Shown here piece by piece: positions 8,231 to 17,375 of a stretch of 48,466 bases of DNA (position 1 is its first letter; every line of letters starts with the position of its first letter). Source of the DNA: an uncultured Lachnospira sp. (lineage in GTDB: Bacteria > Bacillota > Clostridia > Lachnospirales > Lachnospiraceae); assembly GCA_910587485.1 (NCBI GenBank), contig CAJUKN010000021.1:1-48466 (forward strand), read 5' to 3'. The notes under the pieces were generated by a model. The model was not told where the DNA came from. It saw only the letters and a program-made list of their open reading frames with translations, and ran no database searches. A program made the position numbers and the translations under genes.

Positions 8231-9649
8231 TCAATTTTTATTAGAAATCAATGGCACTACATATCCTCTCATCTGAATTAAAGGTGCGCCTTTTTTATTA
8301 ATATAATCTCCTGTTATTGTCACCTTACCAATATTATCATCTTTTGGAATTTCATACATAATATCAAGCATATATTCCTCAATAATAGAACGCAATGCTC
8401 TTGCACCTGTCTTTTTTTCAAGTGCCTTTTGTGCGATTGCTTCCAATGCACTATTGTCAAATTCCAATTCAACCTCATCAATCTCAAGAAGTTTTTTATA
8501 TTGCTTTAATATTGCATTTTTAGGCTTTTTGATAATATCAACAAGCATTTCCTTTGTAAGGCTTTCTAAAGAATATATAATTGGAAGTCTTCCAAGAAAC
8601 TCTGGAATCATTCCATACTTTCTAAGGTCATCCACTGTAACTTGTTCTAATAAATTTGTTTCCTTATCATATTTATCTTTTAAATCGGCATTAAATCCGA
8701 TTGAACTTTGCTTGTTGAGACGTTCCTTAATAATATCCTCCAAATCTGGAAAAGCACCGCCGCATATAAAAAGTATATTGCTTGTATTGATAGTAGCCAA
8801 TGGAACCATCGCATTCTTGCTTGTCGCCCCTACTGGAACTTCAATATTGCTTCCTTCTAACAACTTTAACATCCCTTGCTGAACAGACTCTCCACTGACA
8901 TCTCGGCTTCGAGTCTCTTTCTTTTTGGCAATCTTATCAATCTCATCAATAAATATAATGCCATGCTGTGCCTTCTCAACATCGTTGTCTGCTGCTGCAA
9001 GAAGCTTTGATACAACACTCTCAATATCGTCACCGATATACCCCGCTTCTGTCAGTGAAGTTGCATCTGCAATAGCCAACGGCACAGACAGCAATTTAGC
9101 CAATGTCTTTACAAGATATGTCTTGCCGCTTCCTGTCGGTCCAATCATTAACATATTCGATTTTTCAATCTCAATATCTTTTGGATTGGTAGCTATTCTC
9201 TTATAATGATTATAGACGCCAACTGCCATAATTTTTTTCGCTTTTTCTTGTCCAACTACATATTGGTCAAGCATCTCTTTAATCTGATGTGGAGCTGGAA
9301 TTTTCTTTAAGTCAATTGGCTCATAATTGGTCTCTTTTTTCTTCTTTTTCAACTTTTGTTTATTTGCAATACCATCTGGTATGTCTTGAAAATTAAATGT
9401 CCCAAAACCACCTAAATTTTTCATCATATCATCATAGTTAATACCACTATTATTGATTGAATCCATCGTTTTTTGCATACAATCTGAACATATATATATA
9501 TTATTGGGCATCGATATCATTTTCCCTGCCCTACTCTCTGTTCTTCTACATATATAACATACTTTTTCATACTCATCAGTGTTGTTGGACTTTTTATCCA
9601 TGTTGTCCTTTTCTTTTGATGAATCATCAATTTCTCTAAAATCGTTCAT
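8231..9649 (-). CDS. clpX: ClpX-type AAA+ unfoldase
   Basis: ATP-dependent unfoldase that feeds substrates to ClpP in the cytoplasm. The N-terminal zinc-binding domain has Cys31, Cys34, Cys54 and Cys57. A charged linker with a KKKKK run leads to the AAA+ module: Walker A GPTGSGKT (170-177), pore loop EAGYIGDD (201-208, canonical is GYVGED), Walker B IIFIDE (231-236), and a GARALRSIIEEYMLDIMY sensor-2 region near the end. At 472 aa it is longer than typical ClpX (about 420). Neither clpP nor tig is adjacent, so it may be a second ClpX copy. Clear GGAGG before the ATG; a promoter at 9706-9734 and a terminator at 8113-8159 make it monocistronic. Family certain, paralogue status inferred. Confidence 0.92.
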   Translation of the reverse strand: MNDFREIDDSSKEKDNMDKKSNNTDEYEKVCYICRRTESRAGKMISMPNNIYICSDCMQKTMDSINNSGINYDDMMKNLGGFGTFNFQDIPDGIANKQKLKKKKKETNYEPIDLKKIPAPHQIKEMLDQYVVGQEKAKKIMAVGVYNHYKRIATNPKDIEIEKSNMLMIGPTGSGKTYLVKTLAKLLSVPLAIADATSLTEAGYIGDDIESVVSKLLAAADNDVEKAQHGIIFIDEIDKIAKKKETRSRDVSGESVQQGMLKLLEGSNIEVPVGATSKNAMVPLATINTSNILFICGGAFPDLEDIIKERLNKQSSIGFNADLKDKYDKETNLLEQVTVDDLRKYGMIPEFLGRLPIIYSLESLTKEMLVDIIKKPKNAILKQYKKLLEIDEVELEFDNSALEAIAQKALEKKTGARALRSIIEEYMLDIMYEIPKDDNIGKVTITGDYINKKGAPLIQMRGYVVPLISNKN

Positions 9650-9705
9650 ATATATAATCCTCCATTCTTGCGCCTTTCCAAACTAGACACAAGTATAAAC
9701 AAATG

Positions 9706-9734
9706 CCTATACGCACTAGTATACATATTGGCAA
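9706..9734 (-). promoter_or_regulatory. Probable sigma-A promoter of clpX
   Basis: TTGCCA (9734-9729) is separated by 17 bases from TATAGG (9711-9706) on the minus strand, about 55 nt upstream of the clpX ATG and just downstream of the htrA terminator. Confidence 0.5.
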
Positions 9735-9746
9735 TCATTTTAGCAA

Positions 9747-9777
9747 GAAAAATCCCCCGCAAACAGGGGGATTTTTC
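9747..9777 (-). terminator. Terminator downstream of the HtrA gene
   Basis: GAAAAATCCCCC (9747-9758) pairs perfectly with GGGGGATTTTTC (9766-9777) around a 7-base loop, giving A/T-rich flanks and a strong GC core. It ends the htrA transcript before the clpX promoter. Confidence 0.85.
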
Positions 9778-9806
9778 TATAAATAATATAAATTTTTTAT
9801 AACTTT

Positions 9807-11732
9807 TTAATTACTTTTTTTATCTAACGTTATGTCTGCTGTTTTTAATACATACTCATTGCCTTCAATATGATAATATTCTATTTTTACAGTTTCACCC
9901 GCCTTATAATATTGGAGTGTTGAGAATAAAGAAGATGATGTCGTAATACTTTGGTCATCAAAACTTACAATAATATCATATACACCAAGTCCTGCCTTGT
10001 CTGCTGCTGAATTTTCTTCAACAGCTCGTATCATTGTGCCTTGTGGATATCCATACATTTCGGCTACAGAACTTGTCACATCAAGTAAATTCACACCAAG
10101 ATAGCCCATTTCACTTTCACTGACTTTTGTTCTTGTCTCACGATTCATAAGAGAATCAATCAAATCTCTTACATTTGAAATAGGGATTGCATATGCCATG
10201 CCTTGCACCCCATCTGCACTCGTCTTAGCAAAATTAATGCCGACTACTTTGCCAGAGGCATCCAGCAATGCACCGCCGCTATTGCCAGAGTTAATTGCCG
10301 CATCCGTCATAATTAAATTGTCAAATGTAACATTGTCTACAGTAATAGAACGATTTAATGCACTGATAATGCCAGATGTAACAGACTGTCCTTTTCCTAG
10401 TGCATTACCTATCGCTACAACTTCCTGCCCTAATACAACACTGTCTGAATCGCCTAATTCCGCTATCGCTATTTGATTTATTGTACTGCTTTTTATTGAA
10501 CTTAACGGAACAGTCACAACAGCCACATCTTTATTTGATTTTGAACCTTTTACTGTACATTCCACACTCTCATTATCAATAAATGTACAAGTCAAATTAT
10601 TAACATTTTCTACTACATGGGCATTGGTCAACACCAATAATTCAGAATCATTTTTGCCTACAATAATTCCTGTTCCGCTTGTCTGTGCCTGATAATTTTG
10701 CCCAAAACCGCCAAATAAGGAACCGCCGCCGCTTACCTGTGTCGTTCCTGACAACGCTACCATTGCAGGCATTGCAGCACTCGCAACTTTTTTGACATTC
10801 AACTCTTCTGAAGACGAAATCTTAATATTATCAAAACTATCTGAACCTTCTAATACTGCTCCAGAAGATACTAATGGAAGCTGTATACCTGAATTGCTGT
10901 TGACAGGCTTTATCTTATTAGCTGTATAATATACTCCATACATTGTGCCGCCTGCAATAACACCAAACATCACTGCTGAAAGCGCTACGGCAGCTATTTT
11001 CTTACCAATTCCACTCTTATTTTTTACTTTTTTAGCATTAAAATTATTGTTCATATTATTGGCTTTGCCATTCATAGGATTCTTGTTGTTTATATTATTA
11101 TTCGGATTGTTGTATGGATTATAACCAGAATTATTATTATTGCCTGCATAACGATTATTTGCAGAATTATTATTGCCATAACCCATATTGTTATTGCCAT
11201 AATTCATATTATTGTTGCCATAACTCATATTTCCATTATAATTTGCATTATTGCCATATCCATTGTTATAATTGTTAGTACTTGCTGCATTATTATAACC
11301 TGTAGCATTATTATTGCTATAATTATTATAAGGACTATTTATATTATTATTTTCCTCCATACCGCTTATGTTATTGTTTATATCTGAATTTACAGTATTA
11401 ATTGTATTGTCCATATTATTATAAATGCTATTATCGCTATGGACATTATTGCTGTTATCTGTATTCATATGAACATCCTCATTTTGTTCTATGTTTGTAA
11501 TACCATTATTAATGATATCACCTTGTGTCATTCTATAATTTCCATTTTCTTCCATTTTATTGTTGCTTTCTACAACACTATTTTCAGTACTATTATTTTG
11601 TATAGTACTATTTTCTACATTATTGTTTTGCTCATTCTTATTTTCCATTGTTCCATTTTCCACAGAATTGCTTTCCACATTGTTCTTTTCAACTGTTCCA
11701 TTTTCCATATTGTTATTTTCGTTATCGTACAT
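9807..11732 (-). CDS. htrA: Membrane-anchored HtrA/DegP-type serine protease with PDZ domain
   Basis: Envelope quality-control protease. From the chosen start it has an Asn-rich cytoplasmic tail of about 235 residues, one membrane segment (IAAVALSAVMFGVIAGGTMY, near 246-265), a trypsin-like domain with His372 (TNAHVV), Asp402 (NKDVAVV) and Ser485 (INSGNSGGAL), and a C-terminal PDZ domain from about YLGVNLLDV. The start at 11732 (MYDNENNN) was chosen over one 33 bases upstream because AGGAG lies just before it. The tail contains imperfect units such as NNMNYGNNNMGYGNNN; HtrA tails are normally short, so this is unusual. It lies between hairpins at 9747-9777 and 11800-11853 and is therefore a single-gene unit. 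Confidence 0.9.
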   Translation of the reverse strand: MYDNENNNMENGTVEKNNVESNSVENGTMENKNEQNNNVENSTIQNNSTENSVVESNNKMEENGNYRMTQGDIINNGITNIEQNEDVHMNTDNSNNVHSDNSIYNNMDNTINTVNSDINNNISGMEENNNINSPYNNYSNNNATGYNNAASTNNYNNGYGNNANYNGNMSYGNNNMNYGNNNMGYGNNNSANNRYAGNNNNSGYNPYNNPNNNINNKNPMNGKANNMNNNFNAKKVKNKSGIGKKIAAVALSAVMFGVIAGGTMYGVYYTANKIKPVNSNSGIQLPLVSSGAVLEGSDSFDNIKISSSEELNVKKVASAAMPAMVALSGTTQVSGGGSLFGGFGQNYQAQTSGTGIIVGKNDSELLVLTNAHVVENVNNLTCTFIDNESVECTVKGSKSNKDVAVVTVPLSSIKSSTINQIAIAELGDSDSVVLGQEVVAIGNALGKGQSVTSGIISALNRSITVDNVTFDNLIMTDAAINSGNSGGALLDASGKVVGINFAKTSADGVQGMAYAIPISNVRDLIDSLMNRETRTKVSESEMGYLGVNLLDVTSSVAEMYGYPQGTMIRAVEENSAADKAGLGVYDIIVSFDDQSITTSSSLFSTLQYYKAGETVKIEYYHIEGNEYVLKTADITLDKKSN

Positions 11733-11799
11733 GATAATTCTCCTTTCTATTCCTGCATAATTCAATTCATTTATAAGTTATTTGATGTTCACATAAAAA

Positions 11800-11853
11800 A
11801 TGAACACATCTCATTGCTTGTATGTTTGTATACTAACAATGAAATGTGTTCAT
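11800..11853 (-). terminator. Terminator downstream of phosphoglucomutase
   Basis: ATGAACACAT (11800-11809) pairs with ATGTGTTCAT (11844-11853), with an additional CATTG/CAATG arm (11812-11816 with 11837-11841). It lies between the phosphoglucomutase stop and the htrA start, with an A/T-rich tract following on the minus strand. Confidence 0.65.
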
Positions 11854-11904
11854 ATTGTGTTTTTATTGTTAAAAAAGATTGAACCAAAAAATTCAAAAAA
11901 TCAA

Positions 11905-13632
11905 TTATTGTCCTACAAGTTCCATTACTGCCTTCTTCAAAGCTTCTTCCTTTGCACTTGCATCCTCAAGACTTGAGCCTTTCACCCCTATATAAAATTT
12001 GATTTTTGGTTCTGTTCCTGAAGGTCTTGCACAGCACCACGCATTGTCAGAAAGAGCATAATACAATACATTTGAGTTTGGAAGCCCTGTGCTTTTCTTT
12101 TCATTGGTTGCCATAATAATGCACTCATCTTTTTTGTAGTCCCTAGCTTCAAGAACATCCCAATCTCCCAATTTTGATGGTGTATTATTTCTAAGATTAT
12201 CCATCATCTCGGCAATCTTTGCAGCACCTTCCGCGCCTTTCATTGTAATGGCAACTTGACTTTCTTTATAATAACCATATTTTTCATAAATCTGAATCAT
12301 CTGGTCCCAAAGAGTAAGATTTTTGGTCTTATAATAAGCAGCAGCTTCACAAAGTGCCATCACTGCAACAATCGCATCTTTATCTCTGGCATGTGTACCA
12401 ACAAGACAACCATAACTTTCCTCAAAACCAAATTCATAAACATAGCTATTTTGCTGTTCAAACAATTTAATCTGTTCACCAATAAACTTAAATCCTGTAA
12501 GAACTTCTATCAGTTTTACATTGTACTCAGCAGCAATTGCATCTGCCATATTGGTTGATACAATCGTCTTAATAAACGCTCCATTATCGTGAAGCAATCC
12601 TTTTTCCTTACGCTGTGAAAGGATATATTCTGCAATAAGCATACCAGACATATTGCCTGTAAATGATTTGTATTCTCCTGTTTTTGAATCCTTTGCATAG
12701 ATGCCAAGTCGGTCTGCATCAGGGTCTGTTGCAAGGACAATATCTGCATCTTTTTCCTTAGCAAGCTTTAAAGCATATGTAAATGCTTTTGGGTCTTCTG
12801 GGTTTGGATAATCCAATGTTGTAAAATCTGGGTCTGGCTTTTCTTGTTCTGGAACAACAAATACATGCTTAAATCCTAATTCTTTAAGGATTCTTCTAAC
12901 AGGAACATTACCTGTACCGTTAAATGGTGTGTATACAATCTTTATATCATCTGCAACTTGCTTTATAATATCACCATTGATACTCATTTTCTTAAGTGCT
13001 TCAATATAGTTGTCATCCATATCAAATCCAATTGTATTATACAAACCACATGCTCTTGCCTCATCAATATCCATTGTCTTGCACGCATTAAAATCGGTAA
13101 CTGCCTTTACTTCTCCAATAATTGAAGAATCATATGGTGCTGTTACCTGTGCGCCATCTTCCCAATATACCTTATATCCATTATACTCTGGTGGATTATG
13201 GCTTGCTGTAACAACAATACCCGCCGTACAGTGTAGCTCTCTTAAAGCAAAGGACAATTCTGGTGTAGGTCTCAGTGTTGGAAATACATATGCTTTAATT
13301 CCATTTGCTGCTAGACATAATGCTGCTTCGTCCGCAAATTCTGGAGACATTCTTCTGGAATCATAAGCAATTGCTACACCTTTATCGGCAACTCCCTGTT
13401 TTATAATAAAATTAGCAAGACCTTGTGTTGCTTTTCTTACGGTGTAAATATTCATTCGATTCGTTCCATTGCCAATTACACCTCGAAGACCACCTGTGCC
13501 AAACTCTAACTCCTTATAAAATCTGTCTTGAATCTCATCTTCATTGCCTGCAATCGATTTTAACTCCGCTCTTGTAGCTTCATCAAAATACTCATTATCA
13601 CACCATTCCTTGTAAGTTTCCATGTAACCCAT
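11905..13632 (-). CDS. pgcA: Alpha-phosphoglucomutase
   Basis: Interconverts glucose-1-phosphate and glucose-6-phosphate, linking glycolysis to polysaccharide and envelope precursors. The active-site loop is TASHNPPEYNGYK with phosphoserine Ser144. The metal-binding loop DPDADR is at 303-308, a sugar-binding FEESYG is near 407, and the phosphate-binding RPSGTEPKIKFY is near the C-terminus. At 575 aa it fits the Gram-positive PgcA-type enzyme rather than shorter GlmM. AAGAGG precedes the ATG by about 7 nt. It follows the HPr-like gene by 164 nt with no terminator seen, so it may be part of the cdaA-cdaR transcript. GlmM is the usual partner of CdaA/CdaR, but this is not GlmM by length. Confidence 0.92.
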   Translation of the reverse strand: MGYMETYKEWCDNEYFDEATRAELKSIAGNEDEIQDRFYKELEFGTGGLRGVIGNGTNRMNIYTVRKATQGLANFIIKQGVADKGVAIAYDSRRMSPEFADEAALCLAANGIKAYVFPTLRPTPELSFALRELHCTAGIVVTASHNPPEYNGYKVYWEDGAQVTAPYDSSIIGEVKAVTDFNACKTMDIDEARACGLYNTIGFDMDDNYIEALKKMSINGDIIKQVADDIKIVYTPFNGTGNVPVRRILKELGFKHVFVVPEQEKPDPDFTTLDYPNPEDPKAFTYALKLAKEKDADIVLATDPDADRLGIYAKDSKTGEYKSFTGNMSGMLIAEYILSQRKEKGLLHDNGAFIKTIVSTNMADAIAAEYNVKLIEVLTGFKFIGEQIKLFEQQNSYVYEFGFEESYGCLVGTHARDKDAIVAVMALCEAAAYYKTKNLTLWDQMIQIYEKYGYYKESQVAITMKGAEGAAKIAEMMDNLRNNTPSKLGDWDVLEARDYKKDECIIMATNEKKSTGLPNSNVLYYALSDNAWCCARPSGTEPKIKFYIGVKGSSLEDASAKEEALKKAVMELVGQ

Positions 13633-13796
13633 GTTTTTTACCTCTTTCTTAATTTATTTTCACAATCATGCAGAAACATATAAGTATTGCTGATAGACAT
13701 CTTTATATCAAACAACACATTGATATGTTACATACATATCTTTATGAATACAAGAATAAATAACAAATGTCTACTTCATAAAACATTATTTGACTT

Positions 13797-14066
13797 TTAA
13801 TCGTCCTCTAAAGCCTGTATAAATTTAGAAGATACTGCTTCAAGTGCTTCCTCCTCATCAACCCCTTCACATATAAGCTTAATTTCTTCACCACATTTTA
13901 CACCAGACGCCAATATTGATATTACACTTTTCGCATTAGCGGTCTTTCCAACACCATATTCAAAATTAATAGAAGAATCATATTTTACAGCCTCTTCACT
14001 CATTGCTCCTGCCGGACGCAAATGTATGCCTAGCACACTATTTACAATAATATTCTTACTAACCAT
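13797..14066 (-). CDS. HPr-family phosphocarrier protein
   Basis: An 89-residue protein with GIHLRPAG, placing the PEP-dependent phosphorylation histidine at His15, and NAKSVISILASG, in which Ser47 matches the HPr kinase site Ser46. Acts in the cytoplasm as phosphate carrier from enzyme I to sugar PTS components and, when Ser-phosphorylated, as a catabolite-repression cofactor. The regulatory region differs from textbook HPr (usually KSIMGVMSL), so it may be a specialised paralogue. It lies 42 nt after cdaR and before phosphoglucomutase. No enzyme I gene is near. Family sure; whether it is the main HPr is open. Confidence 0.85.
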   Translation of the reverse strand: MVSKNIIVNSVLGIHLRPAGAMSEEAVKYDSSINFEYGVGKTANAKSVISILASGVKCGEEIKLICEGVDEEEALEAVSSKFIQALEDD

Positions 14067-14108
14067 GACTATCTATCCTCCTATTCTAAAAACTCAATCT
14101 TTATAGAC

Positions 14109-15392
14109 TTAATTTACTGTTGTCGCTGTGGTTGTTGTGGTTGTTGTCTCATTCTCATCCTTTTCTACCAATATCTTTATTTGATAAGAACCTGACACTC
14201 TATACCCTTCTGGAAGTATAAAATTTATATTTACTGTATGCACGCCTTCTGTCAATAATGTCATATCTACACTTGCAACAATATCTTGTGATGTAATCAA
14301 TTCTAATGAATTGTAATCAGACACAACGCTGACAAAAAGTTCTGTTCTATCTTGAACACTTACCTTATAACCATCTTGCATATTATTAAATTGAATATCT
14401 TTTACATTAATAGAAATATCTTTGCTATTTTCTGCTGTGACTAACGCTGTTACTTCAATAATACTGCTTCCTTGAAAAGAAATTGCTGAATCAACAAAAT
14501 TTGATAAATTAATTGTAAATATCTTATTGGCAAAACAGCCATTAATATTAAGCTCACTGGCAGGTATAACAATCTCTTGTATTTGATTGACTGCTTGTGC
14601 TTCTCCTAAAATAGTCACATCCTCCAAACTAAGCTCTAGTCCCTTAAATACGTACCCTTGTCTTACTTCGCCAATTGTACCTAAACACTTTACTTTAACG
14701 GTTTTTTTTAAACTTACTTTTACTTTATATTCAACTTCTGTTCTTGATAAAACTAAGGCATCGTTTTCAATTACATTGTCATCTGAATCAAGAAGTACAA
14801 TATTTGCTGTGCCATTATAATCGGCATTAAGACCATTCAAATCACATTGTGCGCCAACTGAATTGATGGACTCAACAAGTGAGGATGGTCCTGTAACACG
14901 AATTGTATTGGGATAACAATTCAATTCTGTCATAATATACCCATCATTTACCACACCAACTTCCATTGGCTTAATATCAAATTCCTTTGTTACTCGATTT
15001 TCTATATCCAACTTCACTGCTGTCGTTCTAGGCGTCACTTCAATATTGTCAATTTCTCTTCCATCTTTTACAACTTTTACTTGAATATCAACATAGCTGG
15101 CAAATGCAGATATCTTGCTTAAATCTGCTGTAGCTATGATATTGCTGGATTTTATATCTGTTATAATACTTTTAGGTCCACTGATATAAACCGATATTTT
15201 ACTTCCTTCAACGACTTCATACGTATAATTGTTCGCAGTCAAACTACCTGTATTAATCAATTCAACATTGACATTACTAATCGTTACACCAGTTGTAGGG
15301 TCATATATGTTTACGATAATTGCCCACAATACAATTGCGCACAACACTGAAAGAATCTTAAGAGACAAATTATTAAAAAGCTTTTCCTTCAT
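14109..15392 (-). CDS. cdaR: YbbR-domain regulator of diadenylate cyclase
   Basis: Membrane-anchored extracytoplasmic protein that binds and modulates CdaA. One N-terminal membrane helix (ILSVLCAIVLWAIIVNIY) is followed by about four YbbR repeats, seen as recurring beta-rich blocks (VTISNVNVELINTG, ITVRVTGPSSLV-like, EVRQGYVFKGLELS, INVKDIQFNNMQDGYKVS). It ends in a Thr-rich tail (ETTTTTTTATTVN). I chose the ATG at 15392 because GGAGGGG precedes it and because it overlaps the cdaA stop as ATGA, the usual coupled arrangement; a longer start at 15413 has no ribosome site. Part of cdaA-cdaR, possibly with the HPr-like gene. Confidence 0.88.
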   Translation of the reverse strand: MKEKLFNNLSLKILSVLCAIVLWAIIVNIYDPTTGVTISNVNVELINTGSLTANNYTYEVVEGSKISVYISGPKSIITDIKSSNIIATADLSKISAFASYVDIQVKVVKDGREIDNIEVTPRTTAVKLDIENRVTKEFDIKPMEVGVVNDGYIMTELNCYPNTIRVTGPSSLVESINSVGAQCDLNGLNADYNGTANIVLLDSDDNVIENDALVLSRTEVEYKVKVSLKKTVKVKCLGTIGEVRQGYVFKGLELSLEDVTILGEAQAVNQIQEIVIPASELNINGCFANKIFTINLSNFVDSAISFQGSSIIEVTALVTAENSKDISINVKDIQFNNMQDGYKVSVQDRTELFVSVVSDYNSLELITSQDIVASVDMTLLTEGVHTVNINFILPEGYRVSGSYQIKILVEKDENETTTTTTTATTVN

Positions 15393-16258
15393 TGTTTGAC
15401 TCTTCCCCTCCATAATCTGAACGACTTTGCATCAATTGTTTTCTTTCTAATATACTCTAATTTATTGCGTAATGAACTTGCATCAATATTTCGTATTAAC
15501 TCTCCTCCTACAGCAACAGAAACAGCTCCTGTCTCTTCTGATACTATAATTGTTATACAATCCGACACTTCACTAATTCCAACACCTGCTCGATGTCTTG
15601 TACCTAATTCTTTACTTAAATTAATATTGTCTGATAACGGCAAATAACAAGTTGCTGATAATATTCTATCCCCTCTTATAATGACCGCTCCATCATGTAA
15701 TGGTGTATTATGTTCAAATATATTGATAAGAAGCTGACTTGTCACATAACCATCCACATCAATTCCTGTTCGGATATACTCTTCTAACATGATATCTTGC
15801 TCAATAACCATCAATGCTCCTGTCTTAACTGCCCCCATCTCATAGGAAGCACGAACCAATGCATCTAGGGTCTTTTCTGAAAAACGTTCTCCCTTATCTT
15901 TATTATCGCCAAAACTAAACAATCCACCAAATACAATTTTTTTCCTGCCAAGCTGTTCTAAAGCTCTTCGCAATTCTGGCTGGAATATAATAACAAGTGC
16001 TATAATCCCCACACTAATAGTCTTGCCTGCAATCCACAAAATTGTTCTCAGATTAAGAATATAGGCTATGATAGCAAAAACAATAACAACGATAATACCT
16101 TTAAGAAGCGCCCATGCTTTTGTATTCTTAATCCACACCAAAACATTATATAAAAGAAAAGCAATAATGATTATCTCTATAACATCAGTCCATGTCAATT
16201 TTGGAAGGTACAATTTTGATAAATAATTTTTTGCAAAATTACTAAAAGTAGATGTCAT
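15389..16258 (-). CDS. cdaA: Diadenylate cyclase CdaA
   Basis: Membrane enzyme that makes c-di-AMP from two ATP. Three N-terminal membrane helices (about 25-95) precede the DAC domain with its two signature motifs, DGA (189-191, in LHDGAVIIRG) and RHR (221-223, in GTRHRAGVG). Length 289 aa is slightly over the usual 273. AGGAGTGG lies 8 nt before the ATG. It overlaps cdaR by 4 nt (ATGA). An extended -10 promoter at 16291-16299 lies directly upstream. c-di-AMP controls potassium and osmolyte transport and cell-wall homeostasis in Firmicutes. Identification is firm. Confidence 0.95.
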   Translation of the reverse strand: MTSTFSNFAKNYLSKLYLPKLTWTDVIEIIIIAFLLYNVLVWIKNTKAWALLKGIIVVIVFAIIAYILNLRTILWIAGKTISVGIIALVIIFQPELRRALEQLGRKKIVFGGLFSFGDNKDKGERFSEKTLDALVRASYEMGAVKTGALMVIEQDIMLEEYIRTGIDVDGYVTSQLLINIFEHNTPLHDGAVIIRGDRILSATCYLPLSDNINLSKELGTRHRAGVGISEVSDCITIIVSEETGAVSVAVGGELIRNIDASSLRNKLEYIRKKTIDAKSFRLWRGRVKQ

Positions 16259-16290
16259 TGTACCACTCCTTTCTAAACCAATCTCAAATC

Positions 16291-16299
16291 ATTATAACA
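16291..16299 (-). promoter_or_regulatory. Extended -10 promoter of the cdaA operon
   Basis: Minus strand TGTTATAAT (16299-16291) is an extended -10 element about 35 nt upstream of the cdaA ATG. The same TGTTATAAT occurs before the HD-GYP gene and the citrate-lyase-like gene in this window. No strong -35 is seen. Confidence 0.5.
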
Positions 16300-16325
16300 A
16301 AATCAACCACTTACTTTACTATTTA

Positions 16326-17327
16326 TCATACTATGTAATCATCATCGTCATCATTCGTCACATCACTATACGAATCTGTCGTTTTACTTGACTTCTTCGT
16401 TTTTCTTGCATTAATCTGTTTCACTTTTACATCTGTATTAGCAATTGTAATTTTAGGCACTGCCTTGACATAATAATAATACTCGTCATCTTCATATTGC
16501 ACAAATTCTGTTCGTTTAAAATCTACGTTAAACAGTAACATTTTACATATATAACCAACTATCACACCTAATACTGCACCAAGAACGGTAACAAGGATAT
16601 TAATTTTTGCATCAAACGCTAAAATACCAATTATCAAAAATAAAAGCTCTACAACGGTACCTGCTATAATGGCATAAAGCCATGAATTATTAATAGAAAG
16701 TCTTTTTATACAATTTACAACTATAATTGTAACCGAAAATGCAGCCACCATAACAATGACACTTTTATTACTCATAAAGCTTTCTGCAATATAGGATATC
16801 TGTTGTACACTATCTGAAGCTGATGCATTTGTAATCGCTGCTTCATATTGACTTGCAGTCTCAATTATATTAAAAATAACAACACCAAATGCAACAGGAA
16901 CTATTGTAACCATTCCAAAACCCAATGCCGCAACAACTGGAATAGCAGCTGGAATTTTTATCCAACATAACAAAACTGTGGCAATCAATAAGTATCCATA
17001 TTTTGAAGAAAATCGAAAGAACATCAAATACATTACCAGAATAACACACAATGCAACAATAGTAAACTCTATGGATATAGCATATAAATGCAATATCATA
17101 AAAATTGTTAATATTAATATTGTAAACCAACTTGGTAAAAATGCACAGACAATTGAAAGAATAATAGCAATTAATGGACTCTTTATTTTTGCCATATATC
17201 CTATATTAGAATTGAGCATTAAAAAGGATACCAATGCAATAAAAAATCTTATAGCTGGTACAATAATTTTATCAAATCTGCTGTATATTCTCCTGATATT
17301 TTCCTTTAATTCTAATAAAAATTCCAT
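16326..17327 (-). CDS. Polytopic membrane protein of unknown function
   Basis: About 333 residues. A short charged N-terminus (MEFLLELKENIRRIYSRFDK) is followed by roughly eight to ten hydrophobic segments, then a soluble C-terminal tail with YEDDEYYYYVKAVPKI, a Lys-rich stretch and a terminal run of aspartates (TNDDDDDYIV). I do not recognise a named family. Start at 17327 was chosen because GGAG lies 6 nt upstream; in-frame TTG at 17366 and ATG at 17339 are alternatives. It follows another small membrane protein by about 48 nt and precedes cdaA by 67 nt, but cdaA has its own promoter. Transport or envelope role possible from topology only. Confidence 0.7.
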   Translation of the reverse strand: MEFLLELKENIRRIYSRFDKIIVPAIRFFIALVSFLMLNSNIGYMAKIKSPLIAIILSIVCAFLPSWFTILILTIFMILHLYAISIEFTIVALCVILVMYLMFFRFSSKYGYLLIATVLLCWIKIPAAIPVVAALGFGMVTIVPVAFGVVIFNIIETASQYEAAITNASASDSVQQISYIAESFMSNKSVIVMVAAFSVTIIVVNCIKRLSINNSWLYAIIAGTVVELLFLIIGILAFDAKINILVTVLGAVLGVIVGYICKMLLFNVDFKRTEFVQYEDDEYYYYVKAVPKITIANTDVKVKQINARKTKKSSKTTDSYSDVTNDDDDDYIV

Positions 17328-17375
17328 ATCATTCTCCATTTCTAATGTTAAAAGTTTGTTTAGCAAACTTGTGAG

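Noticed and set aside
11050..11730. Repetitive ATT/GTT-rich DNA that looks like a minisatellite
   Set aside because: It is fully explained as codons of the Asn-rich HtrA tail; the units vary in sequence and length.
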